Shown here: piece by piece, positions 43,996 to 55,894 of the stretch | How positions within the stretch are numbered: position 1 is the stretch's first letter | Layout of the letters: every line of letters starts with the position of its first letter | NCBI GenBank assembly: GCA_009602725.1 | Contig: WELB01000070.1 | Span: forward strand, 308,894 to 372,893 | Length of the DNA: 64,000 bases | Direction: 5' to 3' | Source of the DNA: Spirogloea muscicola | Taxonomy: Eukaryota > Streptophyta > Zygnematophyceae > Spirogloeales > Spirogloeaceae | Notes under the pieces: generated by a model | The model's database searches: none | Told to the model about the DNA's origin: nothing | The model's input: the letters and a program-made list of their open reading frames with translations, nothing else | Made by a program: the position numbers and the translations under genes

Positions 43996-45145
43996 GACAC
44001 GACATTTCCGGCTCTCTGCTCGAAGTGTTGCTCTGTGGCGAGACTCGAGCCCTGTCCTCAGCCCAGCACCCCCCAGAAATCTCAGAGTAAGCATACTTTT
44101 GAAGCGGGCGAGGCTGTGAAGAGCCAGCCCACAAAAGAATGGACAAGGTGCAAAGGGCGCGAGAATGGAGCAACACCCAAGCCTGAATACTAAACGGCAG
44201 ATACGAAGCCCTTCTGCCAGCAACTAGAGCTCGCCCAGCTTTCTGGTGCAAGGCATTAAGGTCCTTGAAGTGAGACTCTCAAGATTGCCGCTTACGTTTG
44301 TATTTCTTCGCGGGACTTTTCTCTCACATCGCCCATTTGTCGTGCCCGTCCACGTGCTTTGAGCCGCCAGCCCAGAGTAGAATATTGGCGATTCGCCTCT
44401 CGGCCCTACCAAGGCTCCGGCTGAGCTTGAAGTGTTTCGTGGTGTTGGACGACAATGGCCTGTAGAGCCAAGGCCTCCATTTTTACCCCTTTCTTGATAA
44501 GCATCGCAATACATGCTGATGTGTGCAGAGTTAGTGAAGCAAGAAACCTAACTGTATCCCAACTGTATCCCAAGTGTATCCTTATTTTTTGTAATTAAAC
44601 CTCAATCACATCTTTGAACGGAAGCAGAGCTGCGACAGTTACTACCTGATTAGTATAATGCAATGTCCATTGACGAGACTTTATGGATGCCCTTCCAATG
44701 AGCTCGTACAAAGAGCCACAGGCTCTGTAATAATGCAGTTTAATGCAACGTTGATCCAGTGAGAAAGGAGACTTCACATATGCTAGCCTCCTCACCAGGC
44801 AAGCGTGCGGGAAAGTTGGTCCGCAAAAGGGCGAAACTAAAAGTTCAGACGTGATGGCGTGGAGCTGGCAAGGGCAACAGTAATGGAGAGCGACCTTGCA
44901 GAGGCTACAGTCGTTGGGAGACACCATTGCTCGAAGGAGTCCAGAATCAGCAAAATGCTGAGCATTGTATGCCCCTTGTCCGTGGAGGTTAACGGCCTGC
45001 CGAGGAGCACAACATGAGGATCAAATCATGGCTAGGGAGAAAAGGTGCGCAGTGCACATACCGTGAAGGGAGATTAAGCGTCAACACACTGATCATGCAG
45101 AAGGCCATCGGATTGCTACACTGGGGAGCTACAATAGGGCTACAG
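43996..45145. repeat. fragmentary repeats, no host gene
   Basis: Hairpin-type module at 44110-44140, LINE fragment (-) at 44150-44260 (CTTCTGCCAGCAACTAGAGC and CTTTCTGGTGCAAGGC), and a short direct repeat AACTGTATCCC at 44550-44580. The remainder to 45145 shows nothing recognised. Confidence 0.45.
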
Positions 45146-46380
45146 TTGAGAGAAGGCGCGCGGGGCACATGAAATGAAGTAGGGGCCAATTCAAGCCGAT
45201 ACATGTTCAGGCATAGTCTAGGGCAAACTAAACAGGGCTACATAATACGGAAACCGACACCAAGGTGCCTAAGGTGACATTAGTACCCACGGGTGAGCAC
45301 AAACAAATCCGACAAGCTAACTTGGGGAGCTGGAGCGCCGCCACGAAAGCCGAAGGCAGTTGGAGACCAGCAGTGAAAGCCGATGGCCTTGCTGACTTTT
45401 CTGACTGGCGCTGCTGACTATATCCTGAGCATTCAACCACAGTGGTCTCTACGGTTTCTGGCTTTTTGTAGACTTTTTCAGTCATTTGTGGGCTGGCTTT
45501 TCACAGCCCTATACCCCTTCAGAAGAGTCTTTCCAACGGTCCCAGGCTCATGCGGTGCACTCGCGGGCAGGCCGCGCTAAGGCTGCTGCTTCTGAGTCTC
45601 GTCGGGATGCCCGTTTTCCAGCTGCAACTTACTCCGACTTCCGGCTGCTGACTCGGTCTTACTAAGCTTCCATTAGCTGTAGTCTCTTGCATAGCTGGGC
45701 GGTTTTGGCGCCGTTTGGCCCTGTGGACCTTGTTCAATCTTTCTGGGCTGGCCACTCACAGCCCCCGCTCACTTCGGAAGAGCTCGCTTCTTTGGAAGAG
45801 CTATTTCTCTGGAAGAGCAGCTGCTTCTTGCTTAGCCCAACTAGGGGCGAGGTCGGGGAAGGCAGGGAAGTACACAAGCAACAGCTCTTCCGATATAAGA
45901 GAGAGAAGGTGCGTGGATTCAAATAATGAAACGGAGGCAAATTCTAAGCATAACGTTATTCAGGCAGGATTTAGTGCAAAATAAACAAGGCTACATGAAA
46001 CGGATCCCTATGCTAAGGTGTCTAAGGTAACAGGGTGGTAATAATGCCCACGGGTGAGCACATACGAATGCGACAAGCTAAATTGCTAAGTTGGGGCTAA
46101 GTTGGGGAGCCGGAGCGCCCCCACGGAAGCCGGTGGCCTGACTTCGAGCGCGCCCCTGCACGCTGATGAATAGCCAGTGCTTGCGAGCGCTGCAAAGTGA
46201 ACGGGAGTCAATGTAAGGCAGTGGCTGTGAACGGCCAGCCCAAACGAGAGAAGGCGCGCGGGGCGCATGAAATGAAATGGAGGCCAATTCAAGCCGACAC
46301 ATTGTTTGGGTAGAGTCCAGGGCCAACTAAACAGGGCTACATAATACGGAAACCCAAAGGAATGTACATTTGTTGCGAGA
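45146..46380 (+). repeat. three family-B repeats with hairpin modules
   Basis: Family-B copies start at about 45150, 45900 and 46248, each with the GCGCATGAAAT / AATTCAAGCC / CCCACGGGTGAGCAC order (some parts diverged). Between them lie modules such as GGGCTGGCTTTTCACAGCCC at 45490. Confidence 0.55.
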
Positions 46381-46559
46381 GTCGGGTTTAACATGGGGAA
46401 TGGTGGTGGCCACGTGGCAGCTAACGTCTAGGGGCGGCCGCAGCGGAGGCGGGCACAGCCCGATATGCGCGCGCGGCCTGGGTGGCTGTAGCCAAGTGCC
46501 CGCGCAATCATTGCCCACTGATCCGATTGCAGTCGGCGCGGTCCGAGACAGAGTGACCT

Positions 46560-46835
46560 CGCTCAAGTGTGATAGGCGGGGCCCCCTCTGGTGTAGAGAG
46601 CTTCCCCAGCGGCTTCTTAGCAGAGGTTACTGAGTGATTCCTAGCTGCTTTGTTTCTCTATGTGCTTGTTTTTCTTTCTTTTTCGGGCTGGTTGTTCCAG
46701 CCCCTATTCTCAATGGGCGAGCACTTTCTCTTTTCTTAGCGCTTCCCCTGTCCCCCTTCTCGTACTCTGCCTATTCTTTTTTGGGCTGGCTTTTCCAGCC
46801 CCTATTCTCAATGGGCGAGCACTTTCTTCCCCCAG
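46560..46835 (+). repeat. hairpin-family LINE-like 3' end, two hairpins
   Basis: A plus-strand frame ends LPQRLLSRGY plus TGA, then a 3' UTR with two tandem hairpins, 46685-46703 (loop TTGTT) and 46783-46801 (loop CTTTT), each followed by TATTCTCAATGGGCGAGCAC. Confidence 0.6.
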
Positions 46836-48202
46836 CGGGTGGGGTCCGACGGCGTCGGGCTACGGCGGTGCGGTCATCGATTTGTACATTGGATGATCAC
46901 TTAGTGACCGTGGTATGTGTTTCATCGCTCTCTGGCCCCTTCGGACCTTGTCACTTCTTTTCGGGCTGGCTTTTCACAGCCCTCGTCCCCTTTGGACAAG
47001 CTCACTTCTTCTGATTCATAAAATGTGGGCTGGCTTTTCACTGCCCTCGCCCCTTGGGAAGGGAGAAAGACTTTTCCCGCTTGGCCTTCCTTTCATTGCA
47101 TGCCCACCGAACACCTTCTCATTTTGCTGCTTCTTCCCTTTCGTCATGCCTGCTTCTTCCTTTCTTCATTACTATCTGAGCTAGCTTTCACAGCCCTCTT
47201 CCCCTGTGGATTTAGGGTCTCTCTCGTGGATGAGCTCATATCTTACTTCTTCTTCTTTTCACCGAGCGAGCGCCACCGGGTAGAGTGCCGGCGCCCGACC
47301 GACGGCGACAAAGGGGGTAAAGCGCGCAGAGAGATAATTTCATGCGCTCTGCGCATGAAATAATAGGGAGGCCGATTCAAGCCAATGCATTGTTCAGGCA
47401 GAAACTAGTGCAGGATGAACAAGGCTACAAAAATCGGAGCCCTATGCTAAGGTGCCTAAGGTAACGGGGTGACATGAGTGCCCACGGGTGAGCACATGCA
47501 CATCCGACAAGCTGACTTGGGGAGCCGGAGCGCCGCCCACGGAAGCTGGTGGCCTGACTTGAAAGAAATTGAGAAGAAACCGCGCTTAGAAGAAGAAGAA
47601 AGTGCTCGCCCATTGACAATAGGGGCTGGAAAAGCCAGCCCAAAAAGAGAGCCCCTGCACGCTGATGGAGAGCCAGAGCTTGCGACAAAGGCGGTGGAGG
47701 AGCTTGCGCCCGTCGCCTGGGCGGCGGCGTGGTGGCTATGGAGTGTGTATGCAGGGATGGAGGGCCTGAGATGCCACGAACAGAGGCAAGCACATTAGTT
47801 GGCGGTGACGGTGGTGGGTGGCGGACGGAGGAAAGATCTCGCAATTGAGGGCAATAGCTAAGAGGGGCCAGCCCAAAGAATGGAAAGGGATGTGCAAGGT
47901 CTGAGAAGGCCGCAAGGCGCAAAGTGACGATGGGCTCGGTGCACATGGAATGCCAGTTCAGCCAAACGCGCTGGTCGAGCAAAGACTAGTAGTGCCTGGT
48001 GCACATAGTGGGGCCACAGCGCCAAGCAGCCGGGGCCGGGGCCGGGGCCCGACGGCGCCGGGCGGGCTGCGCGCCCATGCACCGAAATTTCGAAGCGGCC
48101 CCCCGCGGCCGTGGCGAGCCTTCATGAGGGCCAGCAACCCGCCGCACCCCCTCCCGCGCAAGGCGCCGTTCTCACTCCCCGCCCCCCCCCGCCCCCCTCC
48201 CC
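46836..48202 (+). repeat. mixed repeats upstream of galactosyltransferase
   Basis: GGGCTGG modules at 46963 and 47030, an 11-bp palindrome at 47337-47361, a family-B copy at about 47325-47515, and a hairpin module at 47623-47641. C/G-rich DNA follows to the gap. Confidence 0.5.
47337..47361. repeat. 11-bp palindrome in family-B repeat
   Basis: ATTTCATGCGC (47337-47347), loop TCT, GCGCATGAAAT (47351-47361). In other family-B copies only the right arm is present. Confidence 0.6.
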
Positions 48203-48287
48203 NNNNNNNNNNNNNNNNNNNNNNNNNNNNNNNNNNNNNNNNNNNNNNNNNNNNNNNNNNNNNNNNNNNNNNNNNNNNNNNNNNNNN
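48203..48287. other. assembly gap beside a long A run
   Basis: 85 N, preceded by a C-rich run (48181-48202) and followed directly by about 115 consecutive A (48288-48402). Confidence 0.97.
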
Positions 48288-48406
<119 letters not shown>

Positions 48407-48460
48407 GCCGCCGCTGAGCGCAGCCGGCCCCGGGGGGGCGAGGAGCCTCGCTCAGCGGCG

Positions 48461-51400
48461 ATGCGGGGCTGGGGCGGCGGCGGCGGCGGCCGCCTGCCCA
48501 AGCGCGGCAGCTTCGGCCTCCTGCGGCTGGATCCGGGGTCCTCCAGGTTCCGCTGGCGGCTCTCGCAGCTCATCACGGCGACGATGTTCCTGGGCGCCAT
48601 GGCCATGCTCCTCCGCATCGGGCCCGGCGCCAGCCCGGAGGAGGACGAGAAGCTCGAGATCCACCCGGTGATGGGCGGCAGGGGCCGGCGGATGGTCGCC
48701 ATGGATGCTCACAGCAACGTTGACGTCATGCGGCATCTCCAAGAGGAACACAAGCTCGACTCTGAGGGGGCCAGCCTAGAGTCAGTGGAGACTGCCGATA
48801 GCTGGCAGGCTGCGAGACTGGACGGAATGTCGCACCAGAGGCCTCAGGCCTCTCTGCCAAAGGGGGATGCGAAGCCCCGCAAGGTGCTCGAGGCTGCGGC
48901 GCATCAGGCGCTGAAGAGCAGCGGTGCAGAGGTGGCAGAACTTCTGATTGGAGAGGCATCACCGGAGCCGGTGTTGTTGGAGACTGCTGATGAGGAGCCC
49001 GCGGAGGTCGTGGAGGACGCCCTGAGCCCCTTGCAGAGGGCAGCGCACGATGCCTGGGCCGCCGGCAAGAAGACCTGGAACGAGGTTCAGGCGGCTGACC
49101 TGAATGACGTGACGGAGCAGACCAGCAAGGTGGCGCTTCCAAAGTGCCTGCAGGCCATCACAAAGGTCAATGTTGCGACGACCTTGCTCTCTCAGCAGCA
49201 TTGGTGCCATGCCTCGTAGGGCCAGTGTACATACACGGCCCTCCTTCACAGTGGCTCACGGCGGTCCCTGTGGTTCTGCAGAGAGGGACAGAGATCAGGG
49301 AGAGCGGTTTCATGGTGGTCCTGCCTTGTGGCATGGCGGTGGGGTCCAGCATCACAATTGTGGGTAGGCCGTGGGCGCCGGAGCTCAACGCGGCATCCTC
49401 CAGCTTCCACGTCGAGCTGCAGGGGCTGCGTGTCGTGGATGGAGAGGACCCGCCTCGCATTCTACATGTGAACCCCCGCCTGATGGGCGATTGGAGCGGC
49501 CGGCCAGTCATCGAGCAGAACACATGCTACCGCAGCCAGTGGGGCATTGCGCAACGCTGTGAGGGCTGGCAGTCTCGCGATGAAGAAGAGAAGGGTAAGT
49601 ATGCCTTCCCTCTGTGAAGAACTGCGCTGCGCTCCTCGGAGGAGCAGTTGACAGCCATTAGCCACGATGACCCAGCAATCTGCCAGGTCACAGGGTGACA
49701 TTCATGGCTACGCTGAAAGCATTGACTCGACACTGTAGCAACTGTGTCCTAGTCTGCACGCCCTGCACCTGTACTCATGCAATCTTGGGTCAATATTGGC
49801 TAACTGATGCTGCAGTCGAAGGGTATCGGCGGTGCGAGAAGTGGTCGCAGCAGGAGGACACCATGAAGGACAATGAGAAGACGTTTGGGTGGTTGCAGCG
49901 GCTCATCTACCGTACCAACAAGGAAGCCCTGGAGTGGCCATTCCCATTTGAGCACAAAAGAGTCTTCGTCATGACCCTGCGGGCTGGGTTTGAGGGCTTC
50001 CATGTCACGGTTGATGGCCACCACATCTCCTCCTTCCCATACCGCACGGTACATGCTTCTTGCTACTATACTAGGTGGAGGCTCCTCCGTAGTTGTGCTG
50101 CAATGCGTCTTTCACATTGTAGCAGCTGTATTGCTTAGCATGTCACGATGTTACTGTCTGGTTACCGTCTTGTATGCATGCTGATAAGAGGCCTTTGTGC
50201 TTGCTTATCCTGGCCGTTTGGGAACAATTGCTAAAGCAGTTCGCGTCTTCTTGGCCAGACTCAGTATCATTCTGATCTTACACTTTGGACTGATATTGGA
50301 CTGATAATCACCAGGGGTTCATTGTCGAGGAGGCCACAGGCGTTCACTTTGGTGGTGACCTTGACATCCAGTCATTTGTGGCCACGACCCTGCCGCTTGC
50401 GCCGCCAGCCAGGCATGCGGTTCTTGAGCAATCAGATAAGCTCAAGTCGCCACCTCTGAGGGATGGCCCTGTCGAAATGTTCATCGGCATCCTCTCCTCA
50501 AGCAACCACTTTGTGGAGCGAGCTGCCGTGCGCAAGACGTGGATGCAGCACCCTCTTATCCGCAATGGCGATGTTGTCGCCCGCTTCTTCCTTGCCATGG
50601 TAAGTCTGTGTCAGCAAGTCATTACTATTTTGAGATGTGTGAAGGAGTAAAAGGCTAAGCCTTGTGTGCATTTGCCGCCTTGTTGCATGGTTGTTCAGAG
50701 ATGAATATGTGATACTTCTTCTGGGCTTGAAGAGTTGCATTGAGGACAGATGCTTGCCGTGCAAGACTTACATCAATTGTCTGCTCGAGACGTGAATGGT
50801 GAGGATTGATTTTGGCTGACTCAGATGTCAAGCACGCCAGTTGCAGTTGCTTTAGGGGACCCTTTCATCTTACTTAGCATATTGACTCTTTTGCGTGTTT
50901 GCAGCATCCTAGCAAGCAAGTCAATCTGGAAGTACGGAAGGAGTCGGAGCTTTATGGAGACCTCGTCATTGTTCCCTTCATTGACAGATATGATTTGGTT
51001 GTCCTGAAGACAATTGAGATATGCAATTTTGGGGTAAGATCCTGACTCCATCTTCAGCCAATCAGAAATACATCACGATGTAGCTGCAGCCAGGAGGAGA
51101 AGCAGAGAGGCACTTGCGCACCATGTCTAAGCTTGTATCAATCAACAGTGTTTGTCCAATGTTCTGCTTTTGACAAGACCATCTCTATTGCAGGTCAAGA
51201 ATGTGAGTGCCAAGTATGTCATGAAGGTGGATGATGACACATTTGTGAGGGTTGACACAGTGCTGGCTGAGGTTAAGGGCACATATCTAGAGGATGGTCT
51301 GTACATGGGCAACATCAATGAGTTTCACAAGCCACTACGTGAGGGCAAGTGGGCTGTCACAGAAGAGGTACTCCTCGCTTGACATTCACCTGTGGACAGT

Positions 51401-52196
51401 GTCTTATTGGGCGTCCCCACTTGTTTCTAACCGTGGTCAATGGTGGTGTGTATGGGTCGAGGGTGGGGGCGCTGGGAGTTGTGAATATGAAACAAGTCAA
51501 TAAAATTGTACAGTGCATATGATACACATGAACATGTCAACTTGGCTAAGTGGGGACAGCATACAGATGACCTTAGTCTATTGAAAGGCGTGTGTAGGTA
51601 CAACAAAAGTAGAGGGTAGACGTCTTGCAGCTGGAGAAGCTGACAGTGCTCCCACTCATTTGCAGGAGTGGCCAGAAGCAACATATCCTCCCTATGCCAA
51701 CGGGCCTGGTTACATCATCACACGGGACATTGCTCTGTTCATCGCAAGAATGAGCAGAGGAAACAACTTGAGAGTAAGTTTGGCAAGCCTGGCTGGCTAA
51801 TTGGCAGTTTCAGTTGCCTGGGCCGTCTGCCAGACCTGTTGGCGGCAAGTGAGCACGTGATAGCACTAGCTCGCGACCCTGCTTCAGCTGCTTGACAGGG
51901 CGCTGGTCCATATCTGCATCTGGACGTGGTTGTCATTTGACAGGCATTGCAGGCTGATGTGATTTGCCATTCTGGTCGTCTGCCAGATTTTCAAGATGGA
52001 GGATGTGAGCATGGGGATGTGGGTTGGCCAGTTTGGACAGCATACTAATGAGACGCTGCACTACGTCCACAATTGGCGCTTTTGCCAGTTTGGGTGCATC
52101 GAGGATTACTTCACAGCGCACTATCAGTCGCCGCGCCAGATGATCTGCATGTGGGGAAAGCTTGCACACGGCGAGCCGCGCTGCTGCAACCAGTAG
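48461..52196 (+). CDS. Hyp O-galactosyltransferase (GT31 with galectin domain), eight exons
   Basis: Exons 48461-49165, 49282-49594, 49816-50048, 50315-50599, 50905-51033, 51194-51367, 51666-51773 and 51987-52196 (TAG) have consistent phases, 718 residues. Type II topology: a basic N terminus, then membrane anchor [17 protein letters not shown], a long variable stem, and a galectin-like domain ([51 protein letters not shown]). The GT31 domain follows: [23 protein letters not shown], the DxD metal site in [14 protein letters not shown], and the C-terminal [13 protein letters not shown] ending in CCNQ. Plant homologues (GALT2-6) add the first galactose to hydroxyproline of arabinogalactan proteins in the Golgi from UDP-galactose. 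The gene looks intact. Start 48461 is the first ATG with the basic leader. Confidence 0.93.
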
Positions 52197-53145
52197 CGCA
52201 CCAGCAGCCATGTGTGGCAGCCTCACATCAGTTCACACTCTGCATCTGCTAGGGCGTCTGCTGCTCCTCTTCAAGCAGCTGCCATGGCTGGATAGTCTTG
52301 TCTGGTGCAGGTGCTCGCCAGGCAGGCCGCCCACCTGCCTGGAGCATGAGGTGCCATGCTCTGTGCGAGCTTTGATGCGTGCTAGCCGGTCAGCTTGGCT
52401 CCTGGCCAGGCCGGTGGCATGGGCTCCCGGAGATTGTTCACCTGACGCGAGCCAATGCGCGGGGCGCAAGTTACCTAGGGCCACATTGACATTCGCAGGC
52501 TTTCTAAGCAGCATGTGTACGCAGTGTTACTGGTGGATAACAAGTGTCCTTGCTTTTCCAATACCAGCTAGCAAGGGTGAGTGAGGAGTTGGGTCAAAGA
52601 CTTCTCCGTTATTCCAATGTATCGCGTCCGAGTTTCCTGGACTTAGGAGGGCAAGCCAGCTCGAGGTGGATGGGTGCGCTAGCGAGCAGAGGCGAGCATG
52701 AGGTGCCTGCAGCAAAAAATTGGGGTCCAGGTTTAACGTTTGCAGCCAAGCAAGTCAGCCAACCACGTAGATGTTTTGTCAATGTTACTGCAGTTGCAGT
52801 CTGGGGCTTGCAAAGAGTGATACTTACAGCGCGGCGTGGGCTGGCGGCCTTGTATAGCACAAGGAGTAAGTGGCGCAGAGTTCGTGAAAAGTGGATCAGA
52901 ACGACCAGAAGCCTGGATTTACCAGCAGAGCAAGCTTTTACTTGAGGGCATGGTGGTTGGGGTTGGCCAGCCAGGAGTTCAACAGAAACGATGCATTAGT
53001 ACCAGCACATTGGCGCCCGTCAGAGTGGAAGCAAAGTCTTACCGACACACTTTTGACTTCAAGCCAGAAGGCGAAGGTTGAAAGAGCTGGCGACGAGAAA
53101 TGGAGTCATTGTGGCAGCCAGCGGGCAGAGTATAGATTTGGGTTG
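52197..53145. other. 3' flank of galactosyltransferase, no gene recognised
   Basis: Open frames here (for example 52544-52945) lack motifs and sit in ordinary composition. Confidence 0.4.
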
Positions 53146-53330
53146 TCTGTGACAAGAAGGCGCGTGGTGCGCACAGAAAGAGAGGGAGGCCAGTGCAAGC
53201 GAGTAGAATGTCTAAGAAGAACTATGAATTTTTTAAAAGGGGCTAAGGTAACAAAACCATAAACACACGTGAACGGGGACTTAGCACCCACGAGTGAGCA
53301 CATACATGTCTGCCAGACTATCTGGGCGCC
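53146..53330 (+). repeat. family-B repeat, diverged copy
   Basis: Matches the family order with substitutions (GGCGCGTGGTGCGCA, GGGAGGCCAGTGCAAGC, CACCCACGAGTGAGCAC). Confidence 0.5.
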
Positions 53331-53554
53331 GGAACACCACCCGCAAGCCAGTGGCCTGGCTTAGTGTGCGCCCAGCACAGTGATGTATGATTAGAGAAGA
53401 AACAGCTCTGGCTAGAATCTGGGAGTGCTGCAAATCATGCTAGAGCCACATTCTGTAATGAGCAACCAATGCTTTTGGGACACTGGTATGCCCTCAGCTA
53501 CCGGCCCGACTACAATGACGCACGTCGACCAGGTGGGCCAGGCGATGGAAAATG

Positions 53555-54530
53555 CGTGTATATTAAGAGATGGGGAGGCCATGTGTGGCCAAGTACGAAG
53601 GCAAGCACATTGGACAAATGTACGTCACCTGCTGCTAAGCTGACCCGCTCAGTAACCACGAGTCAGCACATAGAGGTCGCTAGCTGACGCTCGAATACCG
53701 GACGGCAACTGACTAGCTCTTGTGCCAGCAGCTAAGGCTCGACCAGCTTTCTGATGCAGAGCATACGCCTGAGCTCGTTGCAGACAGGTTGACACTCGAC
53801 GTCGCAGAAATGACAAATAGGCTGCCGGCATACCCATCTGGGCTGGGAGCATATCCTCGCGTCGTGCATATCCCAGACTCGCTATGTTCTCGAGTAGGGT
53901 ATGGAAGCGAGGACCCAAGCAGCCGAAAGTGTCGATTGCGGCCGGGAGGAGGTGGTCACTGCGGGGGTAGTCTGAGTAGTGTCGGAGCTTTTTCTGCTCA
54001 GCACCTCCCACTGCGTGGCCAGCAATGTGTGTGGAAGCGGAACTCTTGTATGCCTCAGTCACCACCACATCAACCAAAGCTCGTGGGCCTCCGCCAGGTT
54101 GTACACCCACAATGTCCAGGGTGCGACGGTGATGGCCTCCCTGGGAATCCGTGGTGATGGGCATTACATTGCTCACTTCAACGATGGCGCGGTAGCCGGC
54201 GTCGCGCATCAAGCCCGCCAGGGCGTCCCGTAGGAGATTGTGGACGCCCACCACCTCAGGGCCTGTGGGACACCGCAGCATGTGGGTGGCTAGGTCTCCG
54301 CCCTCCGTACAGAAGCCACACTCACACTGAGTTACTCCAATCAGGCAGGTCGGGGGCAGGCCCAGGAACAGCTGGAGAAGCGTCCGGAATGCTTCAGGGC
54401 TGATTTTGAAAGCGTTGTGGATTGCGTGTGTGGTGAGCCAATCCGTTGCCCCAGGCGTTGCGAGCGATGTGAGACGTGCCAGACTCCTTGGATTGGTCTT
54501 GATATCCGGATGGAGGAGGAGGACCACTTT
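53555..54530 (-). mobile_element. longest LINE C-terminal copy (copy 5)
   Basis: Best copy of the family, open for 292 codons on the minus strand (54527-53649). From the N side: RT tail LTSLATPGATDWLTTHAIHN and FRTLLQLFLGLPPTC, a putative zinc motif CECGFCTEGGDLATHMLRC, HNLLRDALAGLMRDAGY, then the nuclease-like block RRTLDIVGVQPGGGPRALVD, VVVTEAY, KKLRHYSDYP and LGPRFHTLLENIA, ending LYVLTRGY. The stop hairpin is at 53639-53667 and the 3' terminus at about 53555 reads TCTTAATA on the minus strand. It encodes the end of a reverse transcriptase-endonuclease polyprotein; the RT palm is missing, so it is dead on arrival (5' truncated). Confidence 0.72.
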
Positions 54531-54539
54531 ATCACGTAG

Positions 54540-55255
54540 CCGCCATCATTGTCCATAGCGCATGAATTAATGTGGTCTCTTTGGGTTGGTCCTTGTAGTG
54601 TCGCTCCATTTTATATCTGCAGATTTGTCGCCCAGCCAGGCATAGTAGGCGTGGGTGCCCCCACTGAAAAGCGTCAGTCGAGTATGATGTCAAGGAGGAG
54701 GCGAGGGCCGCCACTCTGGGAAGTTGCATCAACATCCAGACGCCTCAAGTACCGCTTGCCGCATTTTTGATTGACGGGCATGATGCCCGACACCTGCTTT
54801 GCCAGTTGGTACCCAGCCTCGCGAACAGAAATCATACACTGCGTATCTTAAGGTTGAATGGAGGTATTGCGCTCACCTCTCTCAATACATCTAAGCATGT
54901 GGGCAGCCAAGGGCATTCCTTCAGCAGATCTATGCCCACACTCGTACAGATTGATGGCGGCCAGAGGCCGAGATGGTGATAAACTGCTGTCTGGAAGGGG
55001 TTGGGTGGGGAGCCGAAGGTGACACATAGGTAGGAATAGCGGGAGCCACTCGGACGTCCCTGGAAAGCTGATAAAGTGGAGGCGAGAGAGACCATATACC
55101 TATCGTCCCGGAGTACTCCTCTCAGAACAGTCACGGCCTGCTCGTTGGCGGCGTGTGTGAAGTGGGTTCGTGCCTTGGGGTCAGACTGTGACGAGTCTAA
55201 CAAGCACACAATATCATTGTGCAGCGCTCGGCAATAGCGCTCGGCAAGTAGAAGG
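54540..55255 (-). mobile_element. second LINE family, RT-tail fragment
   Basis: The minus-strand frame 55332-54832 has no clear domain by itself, but its DNA around 55040-55065 (GGAGCCACTCGGACGTCCC) matches 63255-63285 in the second LINE-like copy. Tentatively the same family. Confidence 0.35.
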
Positions 55256-55257
55256 AA

Positions 55258-55460
55258 GATGTGTGTATTAAGAGATGGGGAGGCCATGTGTGGCCAAGTA
55301 CGAAGGCAAGCACATTGACAAATGCACGTCACCTGCTGCTAAGCCGACCCGCTCAGTAACCACGAGTCAGCACATAGAGGTCGCTAACTGATGCTCGAAT
55401 ACCGGATGGCAATCGACAAGCTCTCGCACTACCAGCCAAGGCTCGACCAGCTTTCAGAAG
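55258..55460 (-). mobile_element. LINE 3' tail only (copy 6)
   Basis: Nearly identical to 53555-53760: the TTAAGAGATGGGGAGGCC end, the GGCC-ATGTGT-GGCC palindrome, and the stop hairpin at 55346-55368. A severely 5'-truncated insertion. Confidence 0.65.
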
Positions 55461-55890
55461 GGAGGGACGAGAGTCCCATTGCTGCCGTCTTAGCACTTGG
55501 CACCTTGCTATCTGCACCATCCGGCTCCTTCAGACCTTCTCCATTCCTTTGGGCTGGCCTCTCACAGCTCCTTGGCTTTGGACATTGTCCTTTCTTTTCA
55601 TGCGCCCCCTGCGCTTTCTCTTCTTTTAGGGCTGGCTTTGCCAGCCCCTCTTCTCCACAGAGGGTAAGGGCTGGGAAAGAAGTGGCTCTCCTTATGGGTA
55701 AGGCCAGCTTCCTTGGGGGCTCGCACGCACGAGGAAACGCTGGGGCACCCACTTTAGTATAACCTTGCACAGCCATCGCCCGCTCTTGGTGGACAAATTC
55801 CCCCCCTCTCGTGGGTGGGGGAGGGAAGGTGATTCGCGAGCATTGGGAAAATGGAAGGCCAAAGTGGCCAAGTACGACTCTGTCCAATAT
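55461..55890 (+). repeat. hairpin modules and intergenic DNA
   Basis: Contains GGGCTGG-type modules at 55553 and 55629 (the latter GGGCTGG, 4-5 nt, CCAGCCC) and a second GGCCAAAGTGGCC palindrome at about 55857. No gene. Confidence 0.45.
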
Positions 55891-55894
55891 CTAA

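Noticed and set aside
46010-46050. Homing-endonuclease-like site (GGTAACAGGGTGGTAAT resembles part of the I-SceI site)
   Set aside because: Only a partial match within one diverged family-B copy; other copies read GGTGACATTAGTA, and no endonuclease gene is present.
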